Source: Favolaschia claudopus (taxonomy: Eukaryota > Basidiomycota > Agaricomycetes > Agaricales > Mycenaceae). Taken from it: a DNA stretch of 64,000 nt. The notes beneath the pieces are model-generated. The model searched no databases and had not been told where the DNA came from. It was given only the letters and a program-made list of their open reading frames with translations. The translations under genes and the position numbers were made by a program. Location of the stretch: positions 62,001 through 126,000 of the forward strand of contig JAWWNJ010000030.1 of the NCBI GenBank assembly GCA_037176885.1, written 5' to 3'. This document shows, one piece after another, positions 42,741 through 53,464 of this stretch (the stretch's first letter is position 1; the number at the start of each line of letters is the position of its first letter).

Positions 42741-44640
42741 AGAAAACGATGATATCATTGTATGAGTCGCGGGGGCTGGCCGTTAACGGTCTTCGCAAGC
42801 CATACAGCATCAACCGCAGGCTGTCAGCTGAGGAGATGGATGGATGGCTTCGCGGAGATTTTGTCAGCTTCTTCCAGTATATGGATCGTTGGTATAAGGC
42901 CAATCCCACAGCATCACCACCTACATTCCACTAGTACTGGAAGCTACTAATTCAGGATTCAAAAACCCTCACCGTCTCGTCATCTCTTAATCCAGATGGT
43001 TATGAGTTTACACGTTATTTTGGGCAAAACAGCAAAGCAGCTGCGCGCACTATCTACCTCGGTTCGTCGTTATTATATTATATTTGGTGGGCTTTTACTT
43101 ATGCTTCACAATCTAGCCCCAAGCCACTCCATCTCAGCTGCCGTCTGGGAATACGCTGAAGGCTGGAAGATGGACGTTGAGCCTGAGTACATGGATTCCG
43201 AGTCGAACACGGCATCAACGGAGCCTTCGTCTGAGAGCGAGGGCTCATGGGTTAACCCAGACGGTGATGAGGGTAAGTTTCTTTTGCTATAGTCTTTTGA
43301 GTTGACTTACAGCCAGCCAGTAGACATGCCACCTGCAACTCAGATGTCGGCAAAGGCATGGGGCAAGCAGCCAGTTCGTAGCGAGCAGCCCTTGCAGCTA
43401 GTGCGACCAAGTAGACAGTTCACTAGCCCTTCTATCTGGTCACTGGTTCTAACTGTGCTTGGTGTTCCTCGTGCTTTCACTCAGGCATGCGCGAATGTCA
43501 TCGGACCTCTGGCTTGCGAGCTCAAATTGGCGGCTCTAGCAGCCCAAGGCATGTAAGTAGTAGTCTAGATTTCCCTTCAAACTGAACTCATAGAGTGAGA
43601 GCGACCGCCGCAATGTTGTCTTTGTTGACCCTGCTGAAGAGATTGATACGGGAAAATGAGGGTGACCGGAAAACGAGGGCGACCGTGCCAAGATCTATTC
43701 ATCTGTGGCATTGTGACGGGCACCATAAGCTCATCTTGTGGGGTTTCGTGATTCATGGATTTGTAGACGGTTATTGCCGGACGGTTTGTCTCTTGACCTC
43801 TTTCCTATGTTGAGGATCTCAAATTGGTCTAGATCACAGGGATGCGAGCCAGTAACCGCGCCAGTACTGTCTTGGACGTCTTCAAAGAAGCCATCGCTAT
43901 CTATGGAACGCCATACCGCGTACGCGGTGACCGCGGCGGTGAGAATGTCAAGGTTTCCGTCTGGATGATATTGCACCGCGGCCCAAACCGTGCTTCATTA
44001 ATGTGGAGATCGTAGGTCTGCAGATGAATTTTGTCTTCGCCCACTAACAATCAACTCTCAAGTTCGACTCATAATACGCGCATCGAAAGATTATGGGTAA
44101 CCCAGTTTGCCAGGCAATGGCGTGCCTTCTTTATCCGTCTTGGTGACTTGCATCGCTTGAATCGTAAGAATGCTGCACATATCTGGCTCCTTCATCTGCT
44201 CTTCCTCGACAGCCTCAATGCCGATTGTCGTGAATTCCAAGAACTGTGGAATCGGCATCCAATTTCAGGACGTCAAGGCAATGATCAGAGCCCCAAGGTA
44301 AGTTTCCGTGTATGCACCATTCTTTGTCTAACGGATGTTCAGAATATGGGCTTCCAGGGGCCAGGGCATGATCGATAGTGGGGAGTACGTTGATCCTATG
44401 CAAGGTATTCATCCCGACACGATTGACCGGTACTATGGGGTGGATGGGCCTGAGGTTGTTCGACAGCCAGGGCAGACTGGTGCTGGACACGAGGAGGACG
44501 AGGACGAGAATGCCTGGGTTGATGAGCCTGAAAGGCTCGTTGATGCTGTGACTGATGACTTACACCGCCAAAGTGCCGACATGATGCCACCACCTGGCGC
44601 GATCACCTTGATGGCGGCTGCATCGGAAGATGGGTCCAGG
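42740..44640 (+). pseudogene. Fungal rve-type (DDE) integrase gene, broken
   Basis: The plus strand encodes GLRKPYSINRRLSAEEMDGW and SFFQYMDRWYKANPTASPPT, then a TAG at 42932 interrupts before YWKLLIQDSKTLTV. After an acidic Ser-rich exon the catalytic core follows: HLWHCDGHHKLILWGFVIHG (first Asp), an intron, SNRASTVLDVFKEAIAIYGT, YRVRGDRGGENVKVS (second Asp) and HNTRIERLW (Glu), then ARQWRAFFIRLGDLHRLNRK and HPISGRQGNDQSPK. The three catalytic acids are kept. This family is common in agaricomycete genomes and looks like a mobile-element integrase. The stop codon, a contracted segment after RIERLW and the missing N-terminal half mark it as dead. Exon borders are approximate. Confidence 0.78.
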
Positions 44641-46254
44641 TGGTGTAGGGCTGGCACACAGCTGGAATTCTCAGGTGGTAGGCGGGGGCCTGCCAGCCAT
44701 CCTCCAGCCCAAGGATTGCTGGTACGCAGCACACATTGAAGCTGCTGACCATCTTTACAAATTACATGACTGTATCCAAAAATACTAGTGATCCGCTCAG
44801 GCGCGGTGTGCTCGCGAAGCGTAATCCCAATGACAGAATTTTCTCTCCTTTTTCTTGGACATAACCGGTCGTTGTTTTCCCTCTGCACATCCTCAAACTG
44901 GCACCATTCGAACCGCCTTGTCAATGCGCATCTTCTGGTACTGTTTTTACTGCGAGGTTGAAAAAACTGAATGAGTTTGAGGGCATTCTGTGCTGAGACC
45001 AATGTCAGCCACTGCGGAAACATTTGTTCGTGTTTGCATGCTCTGCTTAGCCCCCAGCCAGTCACGTGAAGGGTAGAATTGCTCGCTTCGCTCGCAATCA
45101 TTTGAGCTACGTCTGACGAGCAGGAGGAGGTAACAGTGCACCACTCAATCTTCGGGAACGTTCGGGCCATTCAAGATTTGTCGACGAGAGTGTGGATTTC
45201 GTTGTCTCGGAGGCTTGCACGTGATTTGGTCCGTGCACATGTTGCTTTCTGATATCGATCATCCACGTCTCACGCCGTCGCAACTTGCTCATAACCGCCA
45301 CCATCCCCTCCTCCCTCCTCCTCCCCACATCCCATCTAGCCCTCGTCGATGCTCCTCAGGGGCCTCTCCTTGTCCTCACGCTCCAAGCAGCAAGATACAC
45401 ACCCCTGGCATCGCTCCGAGGCTTGTCGTCCCAATTTCAAGAGTATTGCAAGCTTTCGCAATTGCGCATACGCGTTTGTACTACTGCCTAGCTCGCTTTC
45501 AAGCCATTCCTAGGTCCCTTGTGTCAAGTTCTTCAAGAAATTGTTGCTGCACATTGCTCTATCCTCAACTCAAATATTCAAGCACCTAATGTCTTCAAGT
45601 CCGCAACGCCCTGGAGTCCTCAACGCTTCCAAGCCGCTCAAGATTTCGAACTCGTTCAAGCTGCTCAACAACAAGCTGCTCAATAAGGGCTCGAAGTCGT
45701 TCGCCGCTTTCAAGTTGACCCAGCCCGCGAAGTCGCCCAGACACGTCTCGAAGTCATTCAGCGCCACGAAGACACCCAATCACTGAAGCTTTTCGTGTTG
45801 AGGCGGGGGCGGAGGCGGGGTATGAGCTGGTCGTACAGTGCATAGCTATCGGGATAACACTTAGGTGTGTTTTTTGTTCAATTGCGGCTTATATTCAACA
45901 GCTAACGCAGTTAGTAGATGATAAAATTCTCATCGACTACTCCGCCACCCTAAGCTGCATATCCTAGCAACGACGACCGTGCAACAACACAACATTTGTG
46001 TGTCGGCTCTCTCCACCGTTTCTACTCCACCTTTCTGCACGGGGCATAGCTCGCAATAGGGCCGCAGGCGGACGATGGCGAGAATTAAGGTTGTTTTTAA
46101 TTACCGCTTCTCTACGTAGTATTTGCCCCCCTCCCAATATATTATATTTGCATTATTTCGTGTCATTTCGAGAATATATGATTCAGTCCAACACCCGAAA
46201 GAGCACCTTGTAATCAGCCGGACTTGCAGCTGAGCACCAGCCTAACCTGGAGTC
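44641..46254. other. CAAG-rich and unassigned DNA
   Basis: From about 45420 to 45780 the word TCAAG or CAAG appears every 10-30 bases, as at 16560-16880. An 81-codon plus ORF (45541-45786) including SKPLKISNSFKLLNNKLLN reads through it. A second frame reads QRFQAAQDFELVQAAQQQAA before a stop, so coding status is undecided. Confidence 0.35.
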
Positions 46255-46566
46255 ATGCTGGACCCATTGAAGACTGAAGCTGGGATCCAGCAGATTGTCG
46301 GCTGGAACCCAGTCTCCTTCAATGTCTGGTACACATCTCGCCTCCAGCTCGACCCCACGTGTCTGACCATTGGCGGTGTATCTCACAACATTCGCCATCC
46401 TCCAGTGAAAATCGCGAAACATAAAAACCCGTTTAGATTGGCTACAACGGAGCACGCATTCTACAATGCGTTGAATGAGTATCGTACAAACAACGTGATT
46501 CCAGAAGGGTATGGGGTGCTTGAGGCGGAATGGGAAGACGAGATGTATCCGGTGTCCTATACATGA
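46255..46566 (+). CDS. Hypothetical 103-aa protein
   Basis: The ATG-to-TGA open frame begins MLDPLKTEAGIQQIVGWNPV and ends VLEAEWEDEMYPVSYT. Its composition is protein-like (Trp, Tyr and acidic residues well spread). I recognise no family and see no splice partners. Immediately downstream (46590-46637) GTGACTTTTGACAGAAAGT is repeated with an inverted flavour; the same word occurs at 36145-36165. It could be a single exon of a lost element gene. Confidence 0.35.
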   Translation: MLDPLKTEAGIQQIVGWNPVSFNVWYTSRLQLDPTCLTIGGVSHNIRHPPVKIAKHKNPFRLATTEHAFYNALNEYRTNNVIPEGYGVLEAEWEDEMYPVSYT

Positions 46567-46889
46567 AAACACAAGGTGACGTTAGTAACGTGACTTTTGA
46601 CAGAAAGTAACGTGCTTTTTGACAGAAAGTCACATGAGGTGCTCGGCTTTCCTCGGGTCCCCGGGCGCTAAGATGTTCCGGCCGATTCAATGGTCAAAAG
46701 TGTGCCGATCGGTGCCGGACGATTGATCTGTCACAAATGCACTGGAAGTGGATTCAAAGTTGCTCTTGAACCTGTTTTTGAAATCCTGAAGGCTGATTCC
46801 AGCCGCGTTTGAGCGCTTTTGAGCTTCTGCCTCATTCAGTATTTTACGCTATTTTACACGGACCTTGAGACCCTGGATGTAAATAACGT

Positions 46890-49726
46890 CACTGTGAATA
46901 GTAAAAGCACCTAAAATGAGTGCCCGTTTCAAAGGGAAAATTAGTGCCTACAACACTCCATGGTGGTGCCTACCGGCACTCATTTCTAGTGCTTTGCGCT
47001 CGTTTTTACACTCATATCGAGTGCTCAAGCACTCGTTTGTAGTGCTACTTGGCACTAATTTCGAGTGCCTGAGACACTATTTTCGAGCGCTAAATTTCAC
47101 CGCCCAGGTTCAATTCTCGTGTAATTCTTGTATATTCAAGCTACTACGATACATGGGGAAGCTTGAGAAATTATGAAGCACTCACCATCAGATGTCTTCA
47201 GGATACTACTCACGATTCTATCGCAGTGCGTCTCAGAGTCCAGAATTTAACTCGGAATAATTAGCAACTCACCAAGTCAATCGCAAAAAGTGTTCTTCGA
47301 AATCAATAAAACGAAGGCGCGGTACAGAAGACACATGTCTCGATTGTCTTCAGTCTTAACGGTGGAAGCGACCTCGCTGGATTCGCGGCACGCAATTCCA
47401 CGAGTGACAGGTGTCAGCGATAAAATCGTTTCAAAGGTAACGAACTGGAGGAATGCTAAGCTGCGTTGCAAAATAGGATGAACGGGAAACCTAGCTTCGG
47501 AGACACGGACATGGACATGGACGCGAAATAGGACACCTTGAGAGGGAAATGTTGCCGGGAACCAGTAAGTACTGCGTCAACGTAGGAGTTTCGTGCTGGA
47601 CCAATTCTTACGCACCAAGAGAACAAATGCTGAATTTGATGCTGCCGTCGTATTTTACGGCCGTGATACGATCGAAAGTCAAGATCGAGGGGTTTGGTGG
47701 AGGCTAAAAGAAGCGTACTGGCAGCGCGTCGGCGCCGCCGGCGTTGGCGGGGCGGGGACGCAGCCTGCGATAGTCGGAGGGGCGATGTAAGCAAGAGGGT
47801 ATTGGTTGCGCAAACGATATGGTCGGGCGACGGTGAGGACGCGGAAATTACACTAAAACGATCTCGTCAGCGCGCAGGGAAGGTAGAGCGAAGGATCTTC
47901 GTTGGCGACGTGGACGGGGTGGTGGTGGGGAATTGAGAAGAACATCATCTGCCGCGTGGTCGAAGTCAAAATAGTGGGCCGGCAGATTTCCAAGTCGGGA
48001 GAGTTGATAGAAGCCGCAGTTGGCATTGAGGACCAGTAGTTAGTCGGTGGGTGCGGGTTGCTGAGGTGGTGGTGTAAGGGAAGGAGAGGGCGGCGAAGGA
48101 AAAGGTGATTGCATTAGCGCGAGTAAGAAAATGAAAGGGAAGCCCGACGTACATTCGCGCCATCTGTACACGTCGCCGAGGCACCGAGGAATAGTGTTGG
48201 CGAGGTGTGCGGGCGATGTTGGTTGTAGGGAAGGAAGTAGGGGAGAGGAGAGGAGAAGTATCTTCGGCGCCGAGCTTCATGATGGGCAGATGGAGCTGAA
48301 GGGGGGGCGGATGAGACCGATGAGAGGGAGAGAATAGAAGATACACGCACCTTCTGTATACAAGGTGGCCGGTGGAGTTGCTGAGAGTGCCGTTGATTGG
48401 GAACAAGATGGTGGCGGAAACGAGCGGTTGACGAGGCGGAACGTGGCAGATTGTCGAGGCGCTTGGAGCTGAGACCCTCCGCATACTTTCTCACCAACCC
48501 TTGAAACTAATTGCAAAGTATGGAGAGGGTGAGGAGCGCGTGAATCAGGGATGCAAACGAAGGGGGAGGAGGAGGAGCGAGCGCGGCGCGGAGCGCCGCG
48601 CGAGCGACGACGACGACCACAGAGGTGATATGCTAGAGAGAGAAGACGGGCGGCAAACGAAGGTCATACCGTGTCCCTCGCGCCAGTCAAAGAGAGGCGG
48701 GGTGTGATGGTTTGGCAAGCTCAAAAGGAACTCAAAGACTTTGTAGTCGTCAGAGCACCCGCATGAGGCATTCGGACGCGTCTTACGCGCGCGAAATGGC
48801 GATGTCGGTCGGAGACGTAATCAGACTCAGAGGCCGAATACCGGGCATTATCGGGGCGTTTCAGCAGCGTAAGACGTGTCAATACCCTTTATGAGTTGTC
48901 CTATATCATCTTCCGGCGCGTAGAGGGACGGGAAGCCGCGGGACAAGCCACAAGATGAAGGAAGAGCGATGTGTTACATGTCACTGATGTCACACAGCAC
49001 ATGACTGACGTATCGCGTTTTTCGCTACAGTGGCGGCGGGATCTGATGCCACCTCCCAAAAAATGATGTGACCCCAATCGACTCCATTTGCATCAAAAGT
49101 TCCAGAAATAGGCTGTTCTATTTTTAGGGGTGGCATCAGATGGCGCCGCCACTGTAAGTCCGAAAGTCGCGTTTCGAACGACTCGGCCGAAAAATCCCAA
49201 GAATTCAGATAAATTTCGAAATTATTTGTCCGCTGCGCCGGTGGGTCGCTTGCATCTCCTATGAGTATGCAGACATTGTTTTCCAACTCCCCAAATTTTT
49301 AGGATGCCAAGTTTTAACAAATTGAAATGTTAACGTTGCCCTGAAGGCACACTCACTACGAGCCAAGCCTAGGCGCTTGATACGGCGCTCTTCTCGTTTC
49401 CTGCGCTATTTTAGCGAAACACGGTCATGCATAAAGGGGCCGTACAAGCTCAAGGTAAGCTTCAAAAGTGCGAGCGTTCAAGGATTGAACTACTGATTCT
49501 TGAAATGCCGTCGTCGGCTGTGATCCGGCATTCTGGCAACCCACCTTGCCGATACGGCTCGAAATTACTCTCCGACACTGATATGAAGTGCTTCTGAAAT
49601 TAGTGCTTCAGAGCACTAATAAAAAGTGCCCCAAAAAGCACTCATTCCCAGAGCACTCCATATGAGTGTAAAATCTCGAAAATGAGTGCCCGGCACTACA
49701 TATGAGAGCTTTTACTTTTCACAGTG
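46890..49726. mobile_element. CACTG-ended non-autonomous element, 2.84 kb, with GAGTGC subterminal arrays
   Basis: CACTGTGAATAGTAAAAGC at 46890 and the inverse of CACTGTGAAAAGTAAAAGC ending at 49726 are 18/19 identical. Immediately inside both ends, AGTGC/GCACT words recur densely for 160-200 bp (46918-47100 and 49590-49700). This is the CACTA layout of CACT(A/G) ends plus subterminal repeats. ACGT flanks both sides but is palindromic, so the duplication is ambiguous. No transposase motif was found in the interior. A small TA-flanked MITE (49028-49154) is nested inside. The surrounding DNA at 49728-49791 resembles the right end of a hAT MITE like 6182-6770. Confidence 0.75.
49028..49154. mobile_element. 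127-bp TA-flanked MITE
   Basis: TA|CAGTGGCGGCGGGATCTGAT and the inverse ending GCCGCCACTG|TA form arms of about 30 bp that share GATCTGATGCCACC. CAGTGGCGGC is close to the CAGTTGCGGC and CAGTGGTGGC ends of the elements at 3869 and 61316. It inserted into the larger CACTG-ended element. Confidence 0.85.
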
Positions 49727-50893
49727 ACGTATTTTACACTGTAAATTACATGTAAAATTCCCGTGATGTAATTTACATAGTGCAATTTTACCCAGCACTA
49801 CCCGGCTCCGAGTCCGACAGCTGAGGAAAAGCTTGGCACTTGGCCACCATCAAATCTATGGCGTTTTTGGCATCGAGTAATAGAAGTTGTCGATGGCAAA
49901 AGACATCATGCTCTGCGAAGGCGGGTCCATTTGGGAATTGTGTTTAGCTCGCTCACTTCCCGTTGGTTTTGACACTAATAGCTTAATCACAGCATTAAGA
50001 GCATGACTTCCATTAATACAAAGCCTGGAACAAGGAATCATGCTCTTGAAGCATCCAACTACAATAGTACAGTGAGTTTCAGTGTAGAAGCAAGCTTTGT
50101 TCCTCACGAAAGCAGATGGTTCGCATAATCTTCGATGATGTTTGTTGACTCACTGTCAAGCGTTGAATACAATACTAGATGCGGAAGATGACCTGTGGAG
50201 TGGCACACAATGAGCGGGAGCGCTGTCTGCATGTACGATAACTGACTGATTAAACGAATCAGGTCGAGGATCCGGGCGAGGAACACAATGCACTCACTGT
50301 CATTTCCCGCATTGCAATCCTGGCTTGATTCCAGCATGCTGAACATAGATAAGTGCGGGTGGATCAATTCGCAATCCATTTACACAAGAGGTGGTACGAA
50401 AGAAAAAGAACGTGTCACACTATCACGTGTCTTTTTTTTTTTTTTTTTTCCTACTTGTGGTCAAGGGCCTTCCGAGATAAGAAATTTCCTTATATAGAAG
50501 GGGGGGAGGGGGTCCCAAGGGCCTCGAGAAAAAAACTTTCATATGATTTTTTGTAACTCGGTTCTGAGGGTTGTATGCAGCAGATATATGCTAGGTACGT
50601 TGCTCTACAGCCTTATTTTAGCAATTCAGTACTTCAGATCCAACTCTGGCCACCATTGTCACCGTCAGATGGGTTTGACCGCCGCTCGGGCCTCTCGGCA
50701 GCCTCGGCTGTCAGTGTGTATGCTGTTGTTTGGTCCAGAAGACTGGTTGCTGACATTGAGAAATATCAATTTTGCACAGTGCAGGTGCGTGGAAATGTGC
50801 AAAATAACAGGTTCTTCGCTTCAAATGCTGATGTTGAGTCCGAAAATACATAAATTTGATACAGCTAACAAATTGGGCGGTGGGAAGATCACG
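49727..50893. other. hAT-like end remnant and unassigned DNA
   Basis: 49728-49791 has TGTAAATTACATGTAAAATT-type words and ends ...CCCAGCACTA, like the right end of the hAT MITE at 6182-6770. A run of 22 T lies at about 50432-50453. No gene is recognised. Confidence 0.4.
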
Positions 50894-51028
50894 TGAATTT
50901 ACCATATAAGGCATATTACGGCAGCAGGAAGGGAGGGGGGGTCGCCCGAAGTCGCTGAAAAAAAAAAACTTCGACCCCTGGACCCTGGTACGGATTTCGC
51001 GGATCGGTATCCCCTTGCTCGTGGTGCG
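50894..51028. repeat. Dispersed repeat, second copy of 5500-5640 (inverted)
   Basis: The order CACGTGAATTTACCATATAA, ATTACGGCAGCAGGAAGGGA, an A-run, then CTTCGACCCC and TACGGATTTCGCGGATCGGT matches, in reverse complement, the interior of the foldback element at 5.4 kb. The homologous stretch is about 135 bp with moderate divergence. The unit contains an internal AAGTCGCTGAAAAAAAAA tract. Confidence 0.7.
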
Positions 51029-53049
51029 ATTAAGTCACAGCCAGAGCACCACGCTCGTTTGATGGCCGGAAACTGCCCGATCGGGCATTCAGACCCGGGG
51101 CACTCGCGTTGGCCGCACGTTGCCGAGTGGCTGTGGGAGGTCACCTTGCTCAGGAAAGCGACCACAGAAGCTCGGCAAACAATTATTTATTTTCTGAGCT
51201 GAAGAGTGAGGCGAGAATTGAGGGGACCTAATAAAATCAGTACAATTGGGGGTCAGCTTATGAGACCGCAGAAATCATCATTCATCATTGAGATTACATT
51301 ATACCTCCGAAATTCCACAGCTAGATGATCCCATGATGCTTGCTGCGCTTGAAAGCCACTAACACTGTTGAACTGGAGTTCTCAGTGCCAAATCTTGGCC
51401 AAGTACTAGGAGCCCAAACTTGGCCCAAACGGCCTTCAAGTATTTCTTTGCCAGACCGGCGCGTAAGTACTACAGACCACCGACTTGTAGATGTCAAACA
51501 AAGTGTAGTTCAACAACTTGAATCCGTGTACTACCTACCCAGTAAGTTGAGACGTACTTGGGACCGAGAAGGCGGATAGATTATTTAGCTCAACAGCGAA
51601 TTTGCCAAGAATTTGCCCACGTTCTGTCAGTGATCGAGATACTCGAGATACTCACAGAACGAGCGCAACTCACTTGAATGTTAGATCAAATTTGGGTACA
51701 AACGGACACTCGCTTGAAGTTCTCAGTCGCTGTATTTGTAGTTGACACTTGTGAACTCACGTCGTACTGACTCGTATGTTGAGCAATGAGGACCGACTTG
51801 ACCCGGAACCCGGGTAGGCTCGACAACTCCAATTAGCCTCAAGTGAATTGAATCGAATGTGCGCTTACCTTCGATTTAGTTGGTCGGATCAGCAGTGGGC
51901 AAACTCAGTGAACGCCCAGCCTGAGAGCTGTGTACCCGGAGGCTTGGCTTCAAGTTGTCGAACACGAACTCCATTGAATCAACAGGACACGACGCATTGA
52001 ACTTCAATTACCCGCGCTGGATTTCCGAGGTGGTCACTAAGATAAAGGTCAGCCAAAATTGAGTTGAGATTTGAACAGCTCGCTACTAATTAGTACTTAC
52101 CTTGGCTCGTACTATAGACACTTGATTTGTTCAATACGCTTGACTGTGAAAATGTCGGTAAGATTCAGTTCAATTAGACCGACTCGCTACGACTCACCTC
52201 GTTTCATGCAGACACATAGTTCTTGTGAACTGACTGGACCTTACCTGTCCAAGTGAGAAGAGTCATGCACAGCTACTCAGAAAAGGTTACTAACGGTTAA
52301 CCGCACGAGACGTTGTTCAGCCGAGAGTCAGCCAACTATATATTATAATTATATCAAATGCACGCGGCGAATGAACAGAAAGCAAACCATGGAGAAAGCA
52401 GACCTACAATGAATGCATACATAGGAGTATGGAGAAAACGATCTGAGGCGAATGTAGACCTCAAACTTCTGCCTTCCCTGAGGCTGGATTCTGAGTAAAA
52501 TGGTTACCGCATGCTTATATTTTCATAGGGCTCTCACCATCTGTCTTCGTGACGGGTAGACGGACGGGACGGACAGACGGAACCCGTCCGTCTGGGCTTT
52601 GGAAAGCTCGACGACTCGGTTCAGATCCTGTGATCGGTCAACTGGATGTTGAAACTTGAATGTACATTTGCGAGCCCAATTTTGGGCCCTCGTGCTCTGT
52701 GAATTAATTTGAGAGTATTTTAGCTCTCAGAATATTGGAGAATGGTTTGTGGGAGCCTGATGACAGTCTCCCTTAAAAAATAATCTTGTCAATGTTTGCA
52801 GCGCGATAGTCACGTGACCGCGCTCGTGTCGCGCTCGTTCCCCGGGACTTCCCGTGGCACTGGCAGACCATACGTAAGGGCCTGATCGGGTGCACATAAA
52901 AGGGCCCAAAATGATCGATGATCCCAAAAGCGTCATCAATCCCAAAATTCGTCACTCGTCTGTCACGCTCTTGCATTCTCCTTCTTACCTCTATCTACGC
53001 TTGTACTCTCGTTGTCTGTACACTCTATCTCTTTCTTGGACTGTCTACT
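51029..53049. other. Unassigned; GACGG-rich hairpin near 52.57 kb
   Basis: No coding sequence is recognised. At 52555-52597 GACGGACGGGACGGACAGACGG is followed by CCCGTCCGTCTG, forming a stem. It lies roughly where the 3' end of the neighbouring minus-strand Helitron could be, but no CTRR terminus follows it properly. Confidence 0.35.
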
Positions 53050-53464
53050 ATGCCCTCCGACACCCCTCCAGCAGCTCCGGCTCCGAATGCTGTCTGGAAT
53101 GCGGACGAAATCAAGGCTTTGTTTTCTGGTTTGGGCGAGGCAAAAGTGCAGCAATTCATGAGTGGGAATGGTTTTCGAAACCAGGGCTGGACTCTTGCTG
53201 TCAATGCTGTCGCTGCTGTAAATCCCGAGGCAAATCCGAAGAAGGATCTTCAAAAATGCAAGGGAAAGCTGGGGACGGTGTGTGTTCTGTATCTCTCTTT
53301 TTTTTTGGCAATCTCTGACGTCCTGTACTCCTTAGCTGAAGGCACGGTATGAGCTGTATGTCTTTGTGAAGACGTTCTCTGGCAGCGGATGGGACGACCA
53401 CCTCAAATACGCAACGAATACGGATGAATTTGTGGAAGAGTTTTGTCGGGCGTGTTCCAGATGA
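53050..53464 (+). CDS. Myb/SANT-like DNA-binding protein, truncated at a Helitron junction
   Basis: Exon 1 (53050-53277) begins MPSDTPPAAPAPNAVWNADE and leads into a Myb/SANT-like helix set (WNADEIKALFSGLGEAK). A 58-nt intron (53278-53335) joins in phase to LKARYELYVFVKTFSGSGWD. KCKGKLGTLKARY and SGSGWDD match the ACKxxW..LK..Y...SGxGWD layout of the Myb_DNA-bind_3-type domain as I recall it. The 118-aa frame ends with TGA at 53462. Family members normally continue with a W..Y..H segment, which is missing because helicase sequence on the other strand starts exactly there. It may be a captured or transposon-borne regulator; functionality is doubtful. Confidence 0.65.

Noticed and set aside
44433..45170. 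245-codon minus-strand ORF
   Set aside because: It lies mostly antisense to the integrase 3' part and shows no motif; the plus-strand frame explains the sequence better.
52555..52597. Helitron 3' hairpin of the minus-strand RepHel remnant
   Set aside because: A GACGG stem is present, but no CTRR end with a flanking T follows at the right distance on the minus strand.
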